The notes under the pieces: model-generated
What the model saw: only the letters and a program-made list of their open reading frames with translations
What the model was told of the DNA's origin: nothing
Database searches by the model: none
Made by a program: the position numbers and the translations under genes
From: Streptomyces hilarionis
GTDB lineage: Bacteria > Actinomycetota > Actinomycetes > Streptomycetales > Streptomycetaceae
Length of the DNA: 64,000 nt
Direction of reading: 5' to 3'
Assembly: GCF_024539675.1 (NCBI RefSeq)
Contig: NZ_JAHHIT010000009.1
Location: forward strand, 68,044 to 132,043
Part shown: in pieces, positions 43,311-51,470 of the stretch
Layout of the letters: every line of letters begins with the position of its first letter
How positions within the stretch are numbered: position 1 is the first letter of the stretch

Positions 43311-43907
43311 TCATCGTGCGGCGAGCACCGCGTAGTCGGCGACGGTCCGGCGGTAGCGGGCGTGCCCGGTCTCCCGGGTGTGCCCTTGCTGCCACTCCTC
43401 CACGTCTGCCGGGCGCTGCCGGGCCCCGGATCCGGCCCGGCACTCGGTGCACGACGTCTCGTACTCCGCCCCGGCCGAGACGTCCGGCACCAGCGCGTAC
43501 TCCCGCAGCCCCAACAGGGGTGCGTGGTAGCGGCGTTGGTGACGGCGCAGCAGGACGTCCGCGTCGGTCTCGGCGCTTCCGTCGTGCCGGGCGCGGGCGT
43601 CGTCGCGCAGGGCGGCCAGATCGGCGCAGGCCGCGCAGTCCCGGACGGGCGCGGGGGAGTGGGCCTCGGATGCGCCCGGGAACGACCGGGAGTTGGCGGC
43701 GCGGACGGCCGCGCCGAGGCGTTCGCCGGGGGTGGCCGTGCGCAGCGACTCCGGTCGGGCCTCCCACTCCCGGCCGCCGCCGAGCGGACGCAGCAGCGCG
43801 TACGGGCCCGCCTGGCCCCGGTACTCGCCGACTTTGTCCGAAGCAGGGTCGTAGACGACCGTTCCTGTTTCGAACTGACTCGCGATGCTTTCGTCGCTTT
43901 CGGTCAT
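43311..43907 (-). CDS. Hypothetical protein of the XRE/DUF397-associated type (DUF7848-like)
   Basis: A 198-residue soluble protein. The N-terminal part VYDPASDKVGEYRGQAGPYA and LLRPLGGGREWEARPESL looks like a small SH3-like barrel. The C-terminal part has CTECRAGSGARQRPADVEEW and GHTRETGHARYRR, a Cys/His pattern similar to DUF7848 and to a zinc ribbon; a further pair is DCAACADLAAL in the centre. Proteins like this are often encoded beside XRE-DUF5753 and DUF397 genes in Streptomyces, as here in divergent orientation, so a partner role in that unit is inferred. Confidence 0.68.
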   Translation of the reverse strand: MTESDESIASQFETGTVVYDPASDKVGEYRGQAGPYALLRPLGGGREWEARPESLRTATPGERLGAAVRAANSRSFPGASEAHSPAPVRDCAACADLAALRDDARARHDGSAETDADVLLRRHQRRYHAPLLGLREYALVPDVSAGAEYETSCTECRAGSGARQRPADVEEWQQGHTRETGHARYRRTVADYAVLAAR

Positions 43908-44034
43908 GCCCCGTCCGTGCCCTCTCCGTACCGACTTCGTGACTCTGGGTGTGTCGAGCGTCGCGTGCGGGCACGGTGCGTATCAATGTCCGGCGCGTGA
44001 CAGTGGACGCCTGTCACAGAGGGGAACGACGACC

Positions 44035-44949
44035 GTGACGACCAACGCCGCCCTGTTCGGCGAGCTGCTGCGCCACTTTCGCGAGGGGGCGCTGCTGACG
44101 CAGGACGCGTTGGCGAAGGCGATCCCGTGCGACCGGTCGCTCGTGGCCCGCGTGGAGTCCGGAACGCGGGTCCCCCAGGAGTCGTTCGCGAAGAAATGCG
44201 ACGAAGTGCTCTGCACGAGCGGGGCGTTGGGGCGCCTGTGGGGGCGCGTCGACTGGTATCCGCAGGTGGAGCATCCGGACTGGTTCAGACGTCGGGCGGA
44301 GATGGATGCGGAGGCGGTGTCCCTCTGGGAGTACCAAGAGCGCGTGATGCCGGGCATGTTGCAGACACCGGAGTACGCGCATGCCCTGTTCTCACGCGTG
44401 ACGAGCGGCCGTGAGGTCGAGGAACGTGTTCGGGCTCGGCTGAGCCGACAGCAGCGGTTCCTGGCTGACGGCGGCCCGCTCTACGTCGTCGTTCTGGACG
44501 AAAGCTGCCTGCGTCACGTCGTGGGAGGCGCGGCGGTCATGCGAGACCAGTGCGCGCATCTTCTGGAGGCCGGCCGGCGTGCCAATATCCGCATTCAGGT
44601 GGCTCCAGCGGGCTTCCCGGAACTCCTGCGCCCCAACGTGTCGATGTCGTTGATCGAGCTGCCCAACGGCCATCGGTGGGTGTACTCGGAGTCGGTGGAT
44701 CGAGGCCATTTCAACGATGATCCGGCCGTCTTCACCAGTCATAGCCGCACCTATGATGTGCTCAGGGCGGACGCTCTGTCGGCCCGCGAGTCCGTCGTTC
44801 TGATCAGCGACGCGATGGAGGGGTACGGCCACCATGAACAGGTTCGAACTCAGCGCGGCGACCTGGATCAAGAGCAGCTACAGCGGCGAGAACGGCGGCA
44901 ACTGCCTCGAAGTCGCCCCCGGGTTCGATTCCGTCGTCCCCGTCCGTGA
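44035..44949 (+). CDS. XRE-DUF5753 transcriptional regulator (WhiJ-like)
   Basis: 304 residues starting at GTG 44035 with GGGG nine or more bases ahead. The XRE helix-turn-helix is at about residues 8-65 (LTQDALAKAIPCDRSLVARV, then ESGTRVPQESFAKKCDEVL). The DUF5753 sensor region (about 90-275) includes ERVMPGMLQTPEYAHALF, RQQRFLADGGPLYVVVLDES and LRHVVGGAAVMRDQCAHL. The usual family end falls near DAMEGYGHHEQVRTQRGDL, but the frame here runs on for about 20 Arg-rich residues out of phase with the DUF397 gene, overlapping it by 116 bases. The gene is slightly less GC-rich than its neighbours. Confidence 0.9.
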   Translation: MTTNAALFGELLRHFREGALLTQDALAKAIPCDRSLVARVESGTRVPQESFAKKCDEVLCTSGALGRLWGRVDWYPQVEHPDWFRRRAEMDAEAVSLWEYQERVMPGMLQTPEYAHALFSRVTSGREVEERVRARLSRQQRFLADGGPLYVVVLDESCLRHVVGGAAVMRDQCAHLLEAGRRANIRIQVAPAGFPELLRPNVSMSLIELPNGHRWVYSESVDRGHFNDDPAVFTSHSRTYDVLRADALSARESVVLISDAMEGYGHHEQVRTQRGDLDQEQLQRRERRQLPRSRPRVRFRRPRP

Positions 44950-45034
44950 CAGCAAGGTGGCCGACGGCCCGGTGATCGTCGTCGCGCGGAGCGCCTGGGC
45001 CGCCTTCGTGGAGGCCGTCAGCCATTCGTGCTGA
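44834..45034 (+). CDS. DUF397 domain small protein
   Basis: A 66-residue protein with the full DUF397 signature: WIKSSYSGENGGNCLEVAPG, VPVRDSKVADGPVIVVA and SAWAAFVEAV. The ATG is preceded by GGAGGGG, a strong ribosome site. DUF397 proteins are small partners of XRE-DUF5753 regulators in actinomycetes (as in the WhiJ and AbaA loci) and are thought to antagonise them. Here the gene begins inside the 3' end of the regulator gene in another frame, so expression is coupled. Confidence 0.93.
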   Translation: MNRFELSAATWIKSSYSGENGGNCLEVAPGFDSVVPVRDSKVADGPVIVVARSAWAAFVEAVSHSC

Positions 45035-45040
45035 ACGAGC

Positions 45041-45454
45041 TCAGGCCTGCGGAGGCTGAGGGTCCTCGCCCGACTCGCGGCGCTTGAGCTCGTCCTCGCG
45101 GCGGCGCAGGTCGGCCTCCCAGTCCTTCAGGAGCTTCTCGTCCCTCTTGTCCTCGTTCTTGTTCTCGTCCTTCAGGGACTTCAGGAACTCGGGGTTGTCG
45201 TCCGGCGCGACGAACTCCGTGCGGTGGTTGCGGTGCCACTGCGACGGCGTGGCGCCGCCCGCCGGCGCGTGCCGCGTCTTCCCGGCCACCAGCCAGGCGA
45301 CCGGGCCGACGAGCACCTCGCCGAAGAGCAGGATGATGATCACCCAGACCACCTTCGGGAGCCCGCGCACCTCCTCCTCGGGGGTGTTCAGGCAGTCGAT
45401 GAAGGCGTAGATCCACAGTGCCAGGACCAGCAGGAACGGCAGATACCTGAGCAT
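45041..45454 (-). CDS. PLDc_N-domain membrane protein
   Basis: A 137-residue protein. Two membrane segments, RYLPFLLVLALWIYAFIDCL and VVWVIIILLFGEVLVGPVAW, are separated by NTPEEEVRGLPK, the pattern of the phospholipase D N-terminal-like (PLDc_N) domain. It is followed by a highly charged helical tail (DENKNEDKRDEKLLKDWEAD, then RRREDELKRRE). The ATG at 45454 has GGGAGA about ten bases ahead. It is divergent from the menaquinone decarboxylase gene, and its stop lies only seven bases from the convergent DUF397 stop. Confidence 0.83.
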   Translation of the reverse strand: MLRYLPFLLVLALWIYAFIDCLNTPEEEVRGLPKVVWVIIILLFGEVLVGPVAWLVAGKTRHAPAGGATPSQWHRNHRTEFVAPDDNPEFLKSLKDENKNEDKRDEKLLKDWEADLRRREDELKRRESGEDPQPPQA

Positions 45455-45541
45455 GGTGGCGGGTTCTCCCGGAAGACGGCGGCGGGGCGGGGGCGGCCCC
45501 GGTGACGGGGTCCGGGTAGCCGGTGGCCGATACTGGGACAC

Positions 45542-46999
45542 ATGGCTTACGACGATCTTCGTTCCCTGCTCAGGGCACTGGAACGCGAAGGCGACCTCAA
45601 GCGCGTCAAGGCCGAGGTCGATCCGTATCTGGAGGTCGGGGAGATCGTCGACCGGGTCCAGAAGTCCGGCGGGCCCGCGCTGCTCTTCGAGAACGTGAAG
45701 GGCTCGTCGATGCCCCTCGCGATGAACGTGTTCGGCACGGACCGGCGGCTGCTCAAGGCGCTCGGGCTGAAGTCGTACGCGGAGATCAGCGACAAGATCG
45801 GCGGGCTGCTGCGGCCGGAGCTGCCGCAGGGCTTCGTCGGCGTGCGCGAGGCGTTCGGCAAGCTCGGCGCGATGACGCACGTCCCGCCGAAGAAGGTGAA
45901 GGGCCAGGACGCGCCCGTCCAGGAGGTCGTCCTGCACGGCGACGACGTCGACCTCGACGCCCTCCCGGCCCTGTTCACCTGGCCGCAGGACGGCGGCTCC
46001 TTCTTCAACCTGGGCCTGACCCACACCAAGGACCCCGAGACCGGCGTCCGCAACCTCGGGCTCTACCGGCTCCAGCGCCACGACAAGCGCACGATCGGCA
46101 TGCACTGGCAGATCCACAAGGACAGCCGCAACCACTACCAGGTGGCCGCGCGCAAGGGCGAGAAGCTGCCCGTGGCGATCGCCTTCGGCTGCCCGCCCGC
46201 CGTGACGTACGCCTCCACCGCGCCGCTGCCCGGCGACATCGACGAGTACCTGTTCGCCGGGTTCCTCGCGGGCAAGCGCATCGAGATGGTCGACTGCAAG
46301 ACGGTGCCCCTCCAGGTGCCGGCGCAGGCGGAGGTCGTGATCGAGGGCTGGCTGGAGCCGGGCGAGATGCTCCCCGAGGGCCCCTTCGGCGACCACACCG
46401 GCTTCTACACCCCGCAGGAGCCGTTCCCCGCGCTGACCATCGACTGCGTGACGATGCGCAAGCGGCCGCTGTTGCAGTCCATCGTGGTCGGCAGGCCGCC
46501 GACCGAGGACGGCCCCCTGGGGCGGGCCACGGAGCGGTTCTTCCTGCCGCTGCTGAAGATCATCGTCCCGGACATCGTGGACTACCACCTGCCCGAGGCC
46601 GGCGGCTTCCACAACTGTGCGATCGTCTCGATCGACAAGAAGTACCCCAAGCACGCGCAGAAGGTCATGCACGCGGTCTGGGGGGCGCACATGATGTCGC
46701 TGACCAAACTGATCGTGGTCGTCGACGCCGACTGCGACGTCCACGACCTGCACGAGGTCGCCTGGCGGGCGCTCGGCAACACCGACTACGCCCGTGACCT
46801 CTCCGTCGTCGAGGGCCCGGTCGACCACCTCGACCACGCCTCCTACCAGCAGTTCTGGGGTGGCAAGGCCGGCATCGACGCGACGCGCAAGTGGCCCGAG
46901 GAGGGGTACACGCGCGACGGCGGCTGGCCGGAGATGGTCCTGTCCGACCCGGAGACGGCGTCCAAGGTCGACCGCCGCTGGAAGGAGTACGGGCTGTGA
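45542..46999 (+). CDS. mqnL: Menaquinone biosynthesis decarboxylase (UbiD family)
   Basis: A 485-residue prenylated-FMN-dependent decarboxylase. Conserved parts include YDDLRSLLRALEREGDLKRV, GGPALLFENVKG, NLGLYRLQRHDKRTIGMHWQ, EGPFGDHTGFYTPQEPFPAL with the E-x-P-F-G-D-H-T-G-F-Y active-site loop, and VDYHLPEAGGFHNCAIVSID. It is the UbiD homologue that removes the carboxylate from the dihydroxynaphthoate intermediate in the futalosine route, working with the prenyltransferase and UbiX downstream. The stop overlaps the next start (GTGA). A GATACT element lies seven bases before the ATG, so the mRNA is probably leaderless. Confidence 0.94.
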   Translation: MAYDDLRSLLRALEREGDLKRVKAEVDPYLEVGEIVDRVQKSGGPALLFENVKGSSMPLAMNVFGTDRRLLKALGLKSYAEISDKIGGLLRPELPQGFVGVREAFGKLGAMTHVPPKKVKGQDAPVQEVVLHGDDVDLDALPALFTWPQDGGSFFNLGLTHTKDPETGVRNLGLYRLQRHDKRTIGMHWQIHKDSRNHYQVAARKGEKLPVAIAFGCPPAVTYASTAPLPGDIDEYLFAGFLAGKRIEMVDCKTVPLQVPAQAEVVIEGWLEPGEMLPEGPFGDHTGFYTPQEPFPALTIDCVTMRKRPLLQSIVVGRPPTEDGPLGRATERFFLPLLKIIVPDIVDYHLPEAGGFHNCAIVSIDKKYPKHAQKVMHAVWGAHMMSLTKLIVVVDADCDVHDLHEVAWRALGNTDYARDLSVVEGPVDHLDHASYQQFWGGKAGIDATRKWPEEGYTRDGGWPEMVLSDPETASKVDRRWKEYGL

Positions 47000-47901
47000 G
47001 CTCCGCATCCGCAGCGCTCCCGCAGCAGCCGGGACGCACGAAGGCGTTCCTGCGCCTGGTGATGATCGAGCACTCCGTCTTCGCGCTGCCGTTCGCCTAC
47101 ATCGCGGCGCTGACGGCGATGTTCGAGCTGGACGGCAACATCCACTGGGGCCGACTGCTGCTGGTCACCGTCTGCATGGTGGGCCTGCGCACCTTCGCCA
47201 TGGCGGTCAACCGGATCATCGACCGCGAGATCGACGCCCGCAACCCGCGTACCGCGCAGCGGGAGCTGGTGACGGGCGCGGTGTCGGTCAAGCACGCGTG
47301 GACGGGCGCGCTCATCGCCGTGGCCGTGTTCCTCGGCTCTGCGGCGCTGCTCAACCCGCTCTGCCTGGCGCTGGCCCCGGTCGCGGTGATCCCGATGGTG
47401 GTCTACCCCTACGGCAAGCGGTTCACGAACTTCCCGCAGGCCATCCTGGGCCTGGCGCAGGCGATGGGCCCCATCGGCGGCTGGCTGGCGATCACCGGCG
47501 AGTGGTCCTGGGACGCCGTGATCCTGGGGCTCGCGGTGGGCGTCTGGATCGGCGGCTTCGACCTGATCTACGCCTGCCAGGACGTCGAGACCGACCGCGA
47601 GACCGGCGTGCTGTCGGTCCCGGCCCGGTTCGGCGTTCCGGCGGCGATCCGGGGGGCGCGCGTCTGCCACGCCGTGACGACCGGACTGCTCGTCTGGTAC
47701 GCGCTGGCCACCGGCGCCGGCGCGTTCTTCTGGCTCGGGCTCCTGATCGTCGCGGGCGCGTTCGTGTACGAGCACTCCATCGTGCGCCCGCACGACCTGT
47801 CCCGCCTGAACAGGGCGTTCTTCTCGACGAACGGGTTCATCGGCATCAGCCTGTTCGTCTGCGCGCTCGCCGACCTGCTGGTGCGGGGCCTCACGGTGTA
47901 G
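46996..47901 (+). CDS. mqnP: Menaquinone biosynthesis prenyltransferase MqnP (UbiA family)
   Basis: A 301-residue membrane prenyltransferase. The two Asp-rich Mg/diphosphate motifs are AVNRIIDREIDARNPRT and YACQDVETDRETGVL. Eight or nine hydrophobic helices are visible, such as LAPVAVIPMVVYPYGKRFTN. It attaches a polyprenyl chain to the naphthoate-type intermediate of the futalosine pathway. The GTG start overlaps the decarboxylase stop. The UbiX gene starts 42 bases downstream with its own -10-like element. Confidence 0.94.
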   Translation: MSSASAALPQQPGRTKAFLRLVMIEHSVFALPFAYIAALTAMFELDGNIHWGRLLLVTVCMVGLRTFAMAVNRIIDREIDARNPRTAQRELVTGAVSVKHAWTGALIAVAVFLGSAALLNPLCLALAPVAVIPMVVYPYGKRFTNFPQAILGLAQAMGPIGGWLAITGEWSWDAVILGLAVGVWIGGFDLIYACQDVETDRETGVLSVPARFGVPAAIRGARVCHAVTTGLLVWYALATGAGAFFWLGLLIVAGAFVYEHSIVRPHDLSRLNRAFFSTNGFIGISLFVCALADLLVRGLTV

Positions 47902-47943
47902 TCCGGTCCTGAAGACCCCCGTGCCCACCGGTACGCTCAAGGT

Positions 47944-48630
47944 GTGAACGCAGGAGAAACGCAGCGCGTGCCTTGGATCGTGGGGGTGTCCGGGGCGTCC
48001 GGTACGCCCTATGCCGCCGCCGTGCTGCGGGCGCTGCTCGCCGGGGGCGAGAGCGTCGACCTGGTGGTCAGCCGGGCCTCGCGGCTCACCCTGCTCGACG
48101 AGACGGGGATCTCGTTCAGGGACGCGCACTGGCGGGACGACCTGCGCGAATGGCTCGGGCGCGGGGCGGACGGCAAGCCGGGGGCGTTCGACGTCGACGT
48201 CAGCGGCGACCGGGTGCGGTACTGGGCCGCGGGGGATCTCGCCGCCGGTCCGTCCTCGGGGTCGTACGCCGTGCGGGGGATGCTGATCGTGCCCGCCTCG
48301 ACCGCCTGTGTCGCCGGGGTCGCCCTCGGGCTGTCGAAGGACCTGCTCCAGCGGGCCGCGAGCGTCACGCTCAAGGAGCGGCGGCCGCTGGTCGTGGCCG
48401 TCCGCGAGACGCCGCTGAACGGGCAGACCCTGCGTCACCTCGTCGCGCTGGACGACGCCGGCGCGAGCGTCGTGCCCGCGTCCCCCGCCTTCTACGCGGG
48501 CGCCACCCACATCCAGGACCTGGTCGACTTCGTCGCCGGGCGGGTCCTCGACGCGGCGGGGGCCGCGCACGGGCTCTACCGCCGGTGGGACGGCGAGCTG
48601 GGCGGCGCGAGCGGAACCCGCACCTCGTGA
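47944..48630 (+). CDS. ubiX: UbiX-family flavin prenyltransferase
   Basis: A 228-residue enzyme that makes the prenylated FMN cofactor used by UbiD decarboxylases. IVGVSGASGTPYAAAVLRAL binds the phosphate of FMN, DLVVSRASRLTLLDETG follows, and GSYAVRGMLIVPASTACVAG and VVAVRETPLNGQTLRHLVAL are the other conserved blocks. The start is GTG 47944: TACGCT lies exactly six bases upstream, with CTGAAG 17 bases before it, fitting a leaderless transcript. An alternative GTG at 47968 has a GGAG site. It lies in the menaquinone cluster next to its client decarboxylase, so the pairing is functional. Confidence 0.93.
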   Translation: MNAGETQRVPWIVGVSGASGTPYAAAVLRALLAGGESVDLVVSRASRLTLLDETGISFRDAHWRDDLREWLGRGADGKPGAFDVDVSGDRVRYWAAGDLAAGPSSGSYAVRGMLIVPASTACVAGVALGLSKDLLQRAASVTLKERRPLVVAVRETPLNGQTLRHLVALDDAGASVVPASPAFYAGATHIQDLVDFVAGRVLDAAGAAHGLYRRWDGELGGASGTRTS

Positions 48631-48698
48631 GCGTCATCTGAGCATGTCGCAGTACCTCTCATCTCTTCAGGAACTCTGACCGGAAGGCTTCGATTCGC

Positions 48699-49154
48699 AT
48701 GGACGCCGTGGACAGGCAGCTCATCCAGGCCCTGAGGGAGAACGGCCGGGCCTCCTACGCGGAGCTGGGACGCCTCGTCGGCCTGTCGGGACCCAGCGTC
48801 ACCGACCGCATCAACCGGCTGGAGGCGGCCGGCGTCATCACCGGCTACCGCGCCACGGTCAACGCCGCCCAGCTCGGGCTCGGCGTCATCGCCCTCATCG
48901 GCATCTCCCTCTCCGACGCCGCCGACCACGAGGACGTGGCGGCCCGGCTGAAGGACCTGAGCGAGATCGAGGACTGCTGGTTCATCGCCGGCGACGACTC
49001 GTTCATGCTCAAGGTGCGGGCGACGGACGTCGACGGTCTGGAGAGGATCATCCGCCGGCTCAGCGGGACCAAGGGCGTCTCCCGGACCCGGACCACCATC
49101 GTGCTCTCCACCAAGTGGGAGAACCGCGTCGGGGAGCTGCCGGAAGAGGTGTGA
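48699..49154 (+). CDS. Lrp/AsnC family transcriptional regulator
   Basis: A 151-residue protein. The N-terminal helix-turn-helix is VDRQLIQALRENGRASYAEL, then GRLVGLSGPSVTDRINRLEA. The C-terminal RAM (ACT-like) ligand domain includes LGVIALIGISLSDAADHEDV, CWFIAGDDSFMLKVRATDVD and TRTTIVLSTKWENR. It lies between ubiX and mqnE on the same strand, so it may sense an amino acid or pathway intermediate and control the menaquinone genes. The start is ATG with GGAAGG about ten bases ahead. Confidence 0.92.
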   Translation: MDAVDRQLIQALRENGRASYAELGRLVGLSGPSVTDRINRLEAAGVITGYRATVNAAQLGLGVIALIGISLSDAADHEDVAARLKDLSEIEDCWFIAGDDSFMLKVRATDVDGLERIIRRLSGTKGVSRTRTTIVLSTKWENRVGELPEEV

Positions 49155-49234
49155 CGGCGGGGACGTACGGTTGGTCGGGTGGTCAGGAGAGCCGTCGGGA
49201 AGCCGGCGGCAGGTCGTCGGTGAAAGGTGTGGGC

Positions 49235-50398
49235 ATGGACGTCGGGCTCAAGCGCGAGCTGGAGGAGAAGGTCAGGGCCGGTGAGCGGCTGACCCGTGAG
49301 GACGGCGTCGCGCTGTACGAGTCGGACGACCTGGCCTGGCTGGGCGGGCTCGCGCACGAGGTGCGCACCCGCAAGAACGGCGACGTCGTGCACTTCAACG
49401 TCAACCGTCACCTCAACATGACGAACGTGTGCACCGCGTCCTGCGCCTACTGCTCCTTCCAGCGCAAGCCGGGCGAGAAGGACGCGTACACGATGCGCAT
49501 CGAGGAGGCGGTCAAGCTCGCCAAGGCGATGGAGGGCGAGAACCTCACCGAGCTGCACATCGTCAACGGCCTGCACCCGAACCTGCCGTGGCGCTACTAC
49601 CCGCGCTCGCTGCGCGAGCTGAAGGCGGCCCTGCCGAACGTCTCGCTCAAGGCGTTCACCGCGACGGAGATCCACCACTTCGAGACGATCAGCGGGCTCA
49701 CGGCCTCCGAGATCCTCGACGAGCTGATCGACGCCGGCCTGGAGTCGCTGACCGGCGGCGGCGCGGAGATCTTCGACTGGGAGGTCCGCCAGCACATCGT
49801 GGACCACCGCACCCACTGGGAGGACTGGTCGCGGATCCACCGCCTGGCGCACGAGAAGGGGCTCAAGACCCCGGCGACCATGCTGTACGGCCACATCGAG
49901 GAGCCCCGCCACCGCGTCGACCACGTCCTGCGGCTGCGCGAGCTCCAGGACGAGACGAACGGCTTCCAGGTCTTCATCCCGCTGCGCTACCAGCACGACT
50001 TCGTGGACATGAAGGACGGCAAGGTCCGCAACCGGCTCCAGGCGCGCACCCAGATGGCGACCGGCGCGGAGGCCCTCAAGACCTTCGCGGTCTCGCGCCT
50101 GCTGTTCGACAACGTCCCGCACGTGAAGGTCTTCTGGGTGATGCACGGCGTCCAGACCGCGCAGCTGGCCCTCCAGCACGGCGCGGACGACATGGACGGC
50201 TCGGTCGTCGAGTACAAGATCACGCACGACGCCGACAACTACGGCACGCCGAACAAGCTCACCCGCGAGGACCTGCTGGACCTGATCCGCGACGCCGGGT
50301 TCCGGCCCGTGGAGCGCAACACGCGGTACGAGATCATCCGCGAGTACGACGGCCCGGACCCGGCCCGCCGCGAGTCCCCGCAGCCCATGCGGGTGTGA
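49235..50398 (+). CDS. mqnE: Aminofutalosine synthase
   Basis: A 387-residue radical SAM enzyme that joins 3-(1-carboxyvinyloxy)benzoate to adenosine to give 6-amino-6-deoxyfutalosine, the second futalosine-pathway step. The iron-sulfur cluster motif is TNVCTASCAYCSF with Cys66, Cys70 and Cys73. Other conserved blocks are ELHIVNGLHPNLPWRYYPRS, TATEIHHFETISGLTASEI and GHIEEPRHRVDHVLRLRELQ. The start is ATG 49235 with AAAGG about nine bases ahead. MqnA, which makes its substrate, is encoded at 62011; MqnB, MqnC and MqnD are not in this window. Confidence 0.95.
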   Translation: MDVGLKRELEEKVRAGERLTREDGVALYESDDLAWLGGLAHEVRTRKNGDVVHFNVNRHLNMTNVCTASCAYCSFQRKPGEKDAYTMRIEEAVKLAKAMEGENLTELHIVNGLHPNLPWRYYPRSLRELKAALPNVSLKAFTATEIHHFETISGLTASEILDELIDAGLESLTGGGAEIFDWEVRQHIVDHRTHWEDWSRIHRLAHEKGLKTPATMLYGHIEEPRHRVDHVLRLRELQDETNGFQVFIPLRYQHDFVDMKDGKVRNRLQARTQMATGAEALKTFAVSRLLFDNVPHVKVFWVMHGVQTAQLALQHGADDMDGSVVEYKITHDADNYGTPNKLTREDLLDLIRDAGFRPVERNTRYEIIREYDGPDPARRESPQPMRV

Positions 50399-50434
50399 GG
50401 GCGGCGGCGGTCCCGTCGGGGTTACGATCCCGGC

Positions 50435-50959
50435 GTGTCCCTTGTCTTCACCCTCGATCCCGCGGTCGACCGGGCCCTGCGTGACGGCGTCCTCGACCTG
50501 TGGACGGACGTCTCCAACGCGGGCGGAGCCGTCGGCTTCGTCCCGCCGGTGGACCGGGAGGCGGTCCGTCCCGAGCTCCTCGCGCACCTCGCGGCGATGG
50601 CCGAGGGCCGCCACCGGCTGCTGGTCGGGCGGGACGGGACGGGCGAGGTGGCCGCGACGGCGTTCTTCTCCTTCAACACGCACCGGCTCCAGAAGCACTG
50701 GGTCTGGCTCTACACGGTGATGGTGCACCCCCGCCACCAGGGCCGCGGCCACGGCCGCGACCTGCTGGCGGCCGCCGCCGACGCGGCGCGCGGCTTCGAG
50801 GGCATCGACGCGATCCGCCTGTCCTGCCGCGGCGGACTGGGCCTGGAGGACTTCTACGGCTCCTGCGGCTACAAGGAGGTCGGCCGGATCCCGGGGGCCA
50901 TCCGGGTCGCCCCGGGTGACGACCGCGACGACGTCATCATGCTGTTCCCGCTGCGCTGA
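50435..50959 (+). CDS. GNAT family N-acetyltransferase
   Basis: A 174-residue GNAT protein. The core is VWLYTVMVHPRHQGRGHGRD, where the R/Q-x-x-G-x-G/A acetyl-CoA loop is HQGRGHGRD. It is followed by LLAAAADAARGFEGIDAIRL and GLEDFYGSCGYKEVGRIPGA. The start is GTG 50435, with TACGAT exactly six bases upstream, indicating a leaderless mRNA. It follows mqnE after 36 bases but has its own promoter element. Substrate unknown. Confidence 0.87.
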   Translation: MSLVFTLDPAVDRALRDGVLDLWTDVSNAGGAVGFVPPVDREAVRPELLAHLAAMAEGRHRLLVGRDGTGEVAATAFFSFNTHRLQKHWVWLYTVMVHPRHQGRGHGRDLLAAAADAARGFEGIDAIRLSCRGGLGLEDFYGSCGYKEVGRIPGAIRVAPGDDRDDVIMLFPLR

Positions 50960-51091
50960 GGGCCGCGGGCGGCCGTGGGGGCGGCTGCGGGACCGGGGGC
51001 CCGTCGTGTTTCACTGGATGACGGCCCTTGGGACTCGCCTGCCGGTATCGCGTGTCGGTACCGCCCGTCGGAATCGGAAGAGTGGATTGAG

Positions 51092-51400
51092 ATGCTCCGC
51101 TACACACTGATGCGCCTCGGTGTCTTCGCCGGCTGCTTCGTGGTCGTCTGGGGCCTCGTCTACTCGGGTGTCGTCCCGCGCGGCCTCGGCGACTCCAACC
51201 TCATGTGGGTCCTGCTGCTGTCGTTGGTGATCTCCGCGCCGATCAGTTTCGTGGTGCTGCGCAAGGAGCGCGACCGCGCCTCGGTGAACGTGGTGCGGCG
51301 GGTGGACCGCATGAAGGCCAACCTGGAGGCCAACCGGTCCCAGGAGGACGCCACGGCCGACGACGCCGCCGCCTCCCAGGGCCGCACGCAGACCTCCTGA
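51092..51400 (+). CDS. DUF4229 membrane protein
   Basis: A 102-residue protein with two membrane segments: MRLGVFAGCFVVVWGLVYSG and WVLLLSLVISAPISFVVLRK. They are followed by a basic/acidic helical tail (ERDRASVNVVRRVDRMKANL, then EANRSQEDATADD), the DUF4229 pattern. Role unknown. GGATTGAG precedes the ATG. It lies 71 bases before the TetR regulator start. Confidence 0.82.
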   Translation: MLRYTLMRLGVFAGCFVVVWGLVYSGVVPRGLGDSNLMWVLLLSLVISAPISFVVLRKERDRASVNVVRRVDRMKANLEANRSQEDATADDAAASQGRTQTS

Positions 51401-51470
51401 GCCCTCTGCCGGTCGGGCCCCGTCCCGTCGCGCGGGGCCGGGTGCGTCCCGCCGTGGCTACGCTGTGCGC

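Noticed and set aside
43311..45034. Prophage or plasmid remnant suggested by XRE/DUF397 genes and slightly lower GC
   Set aside because: No integrase, attachment repeats, replication or structural genes; this gene set is a normal chromosomal unit in Streptomyces.
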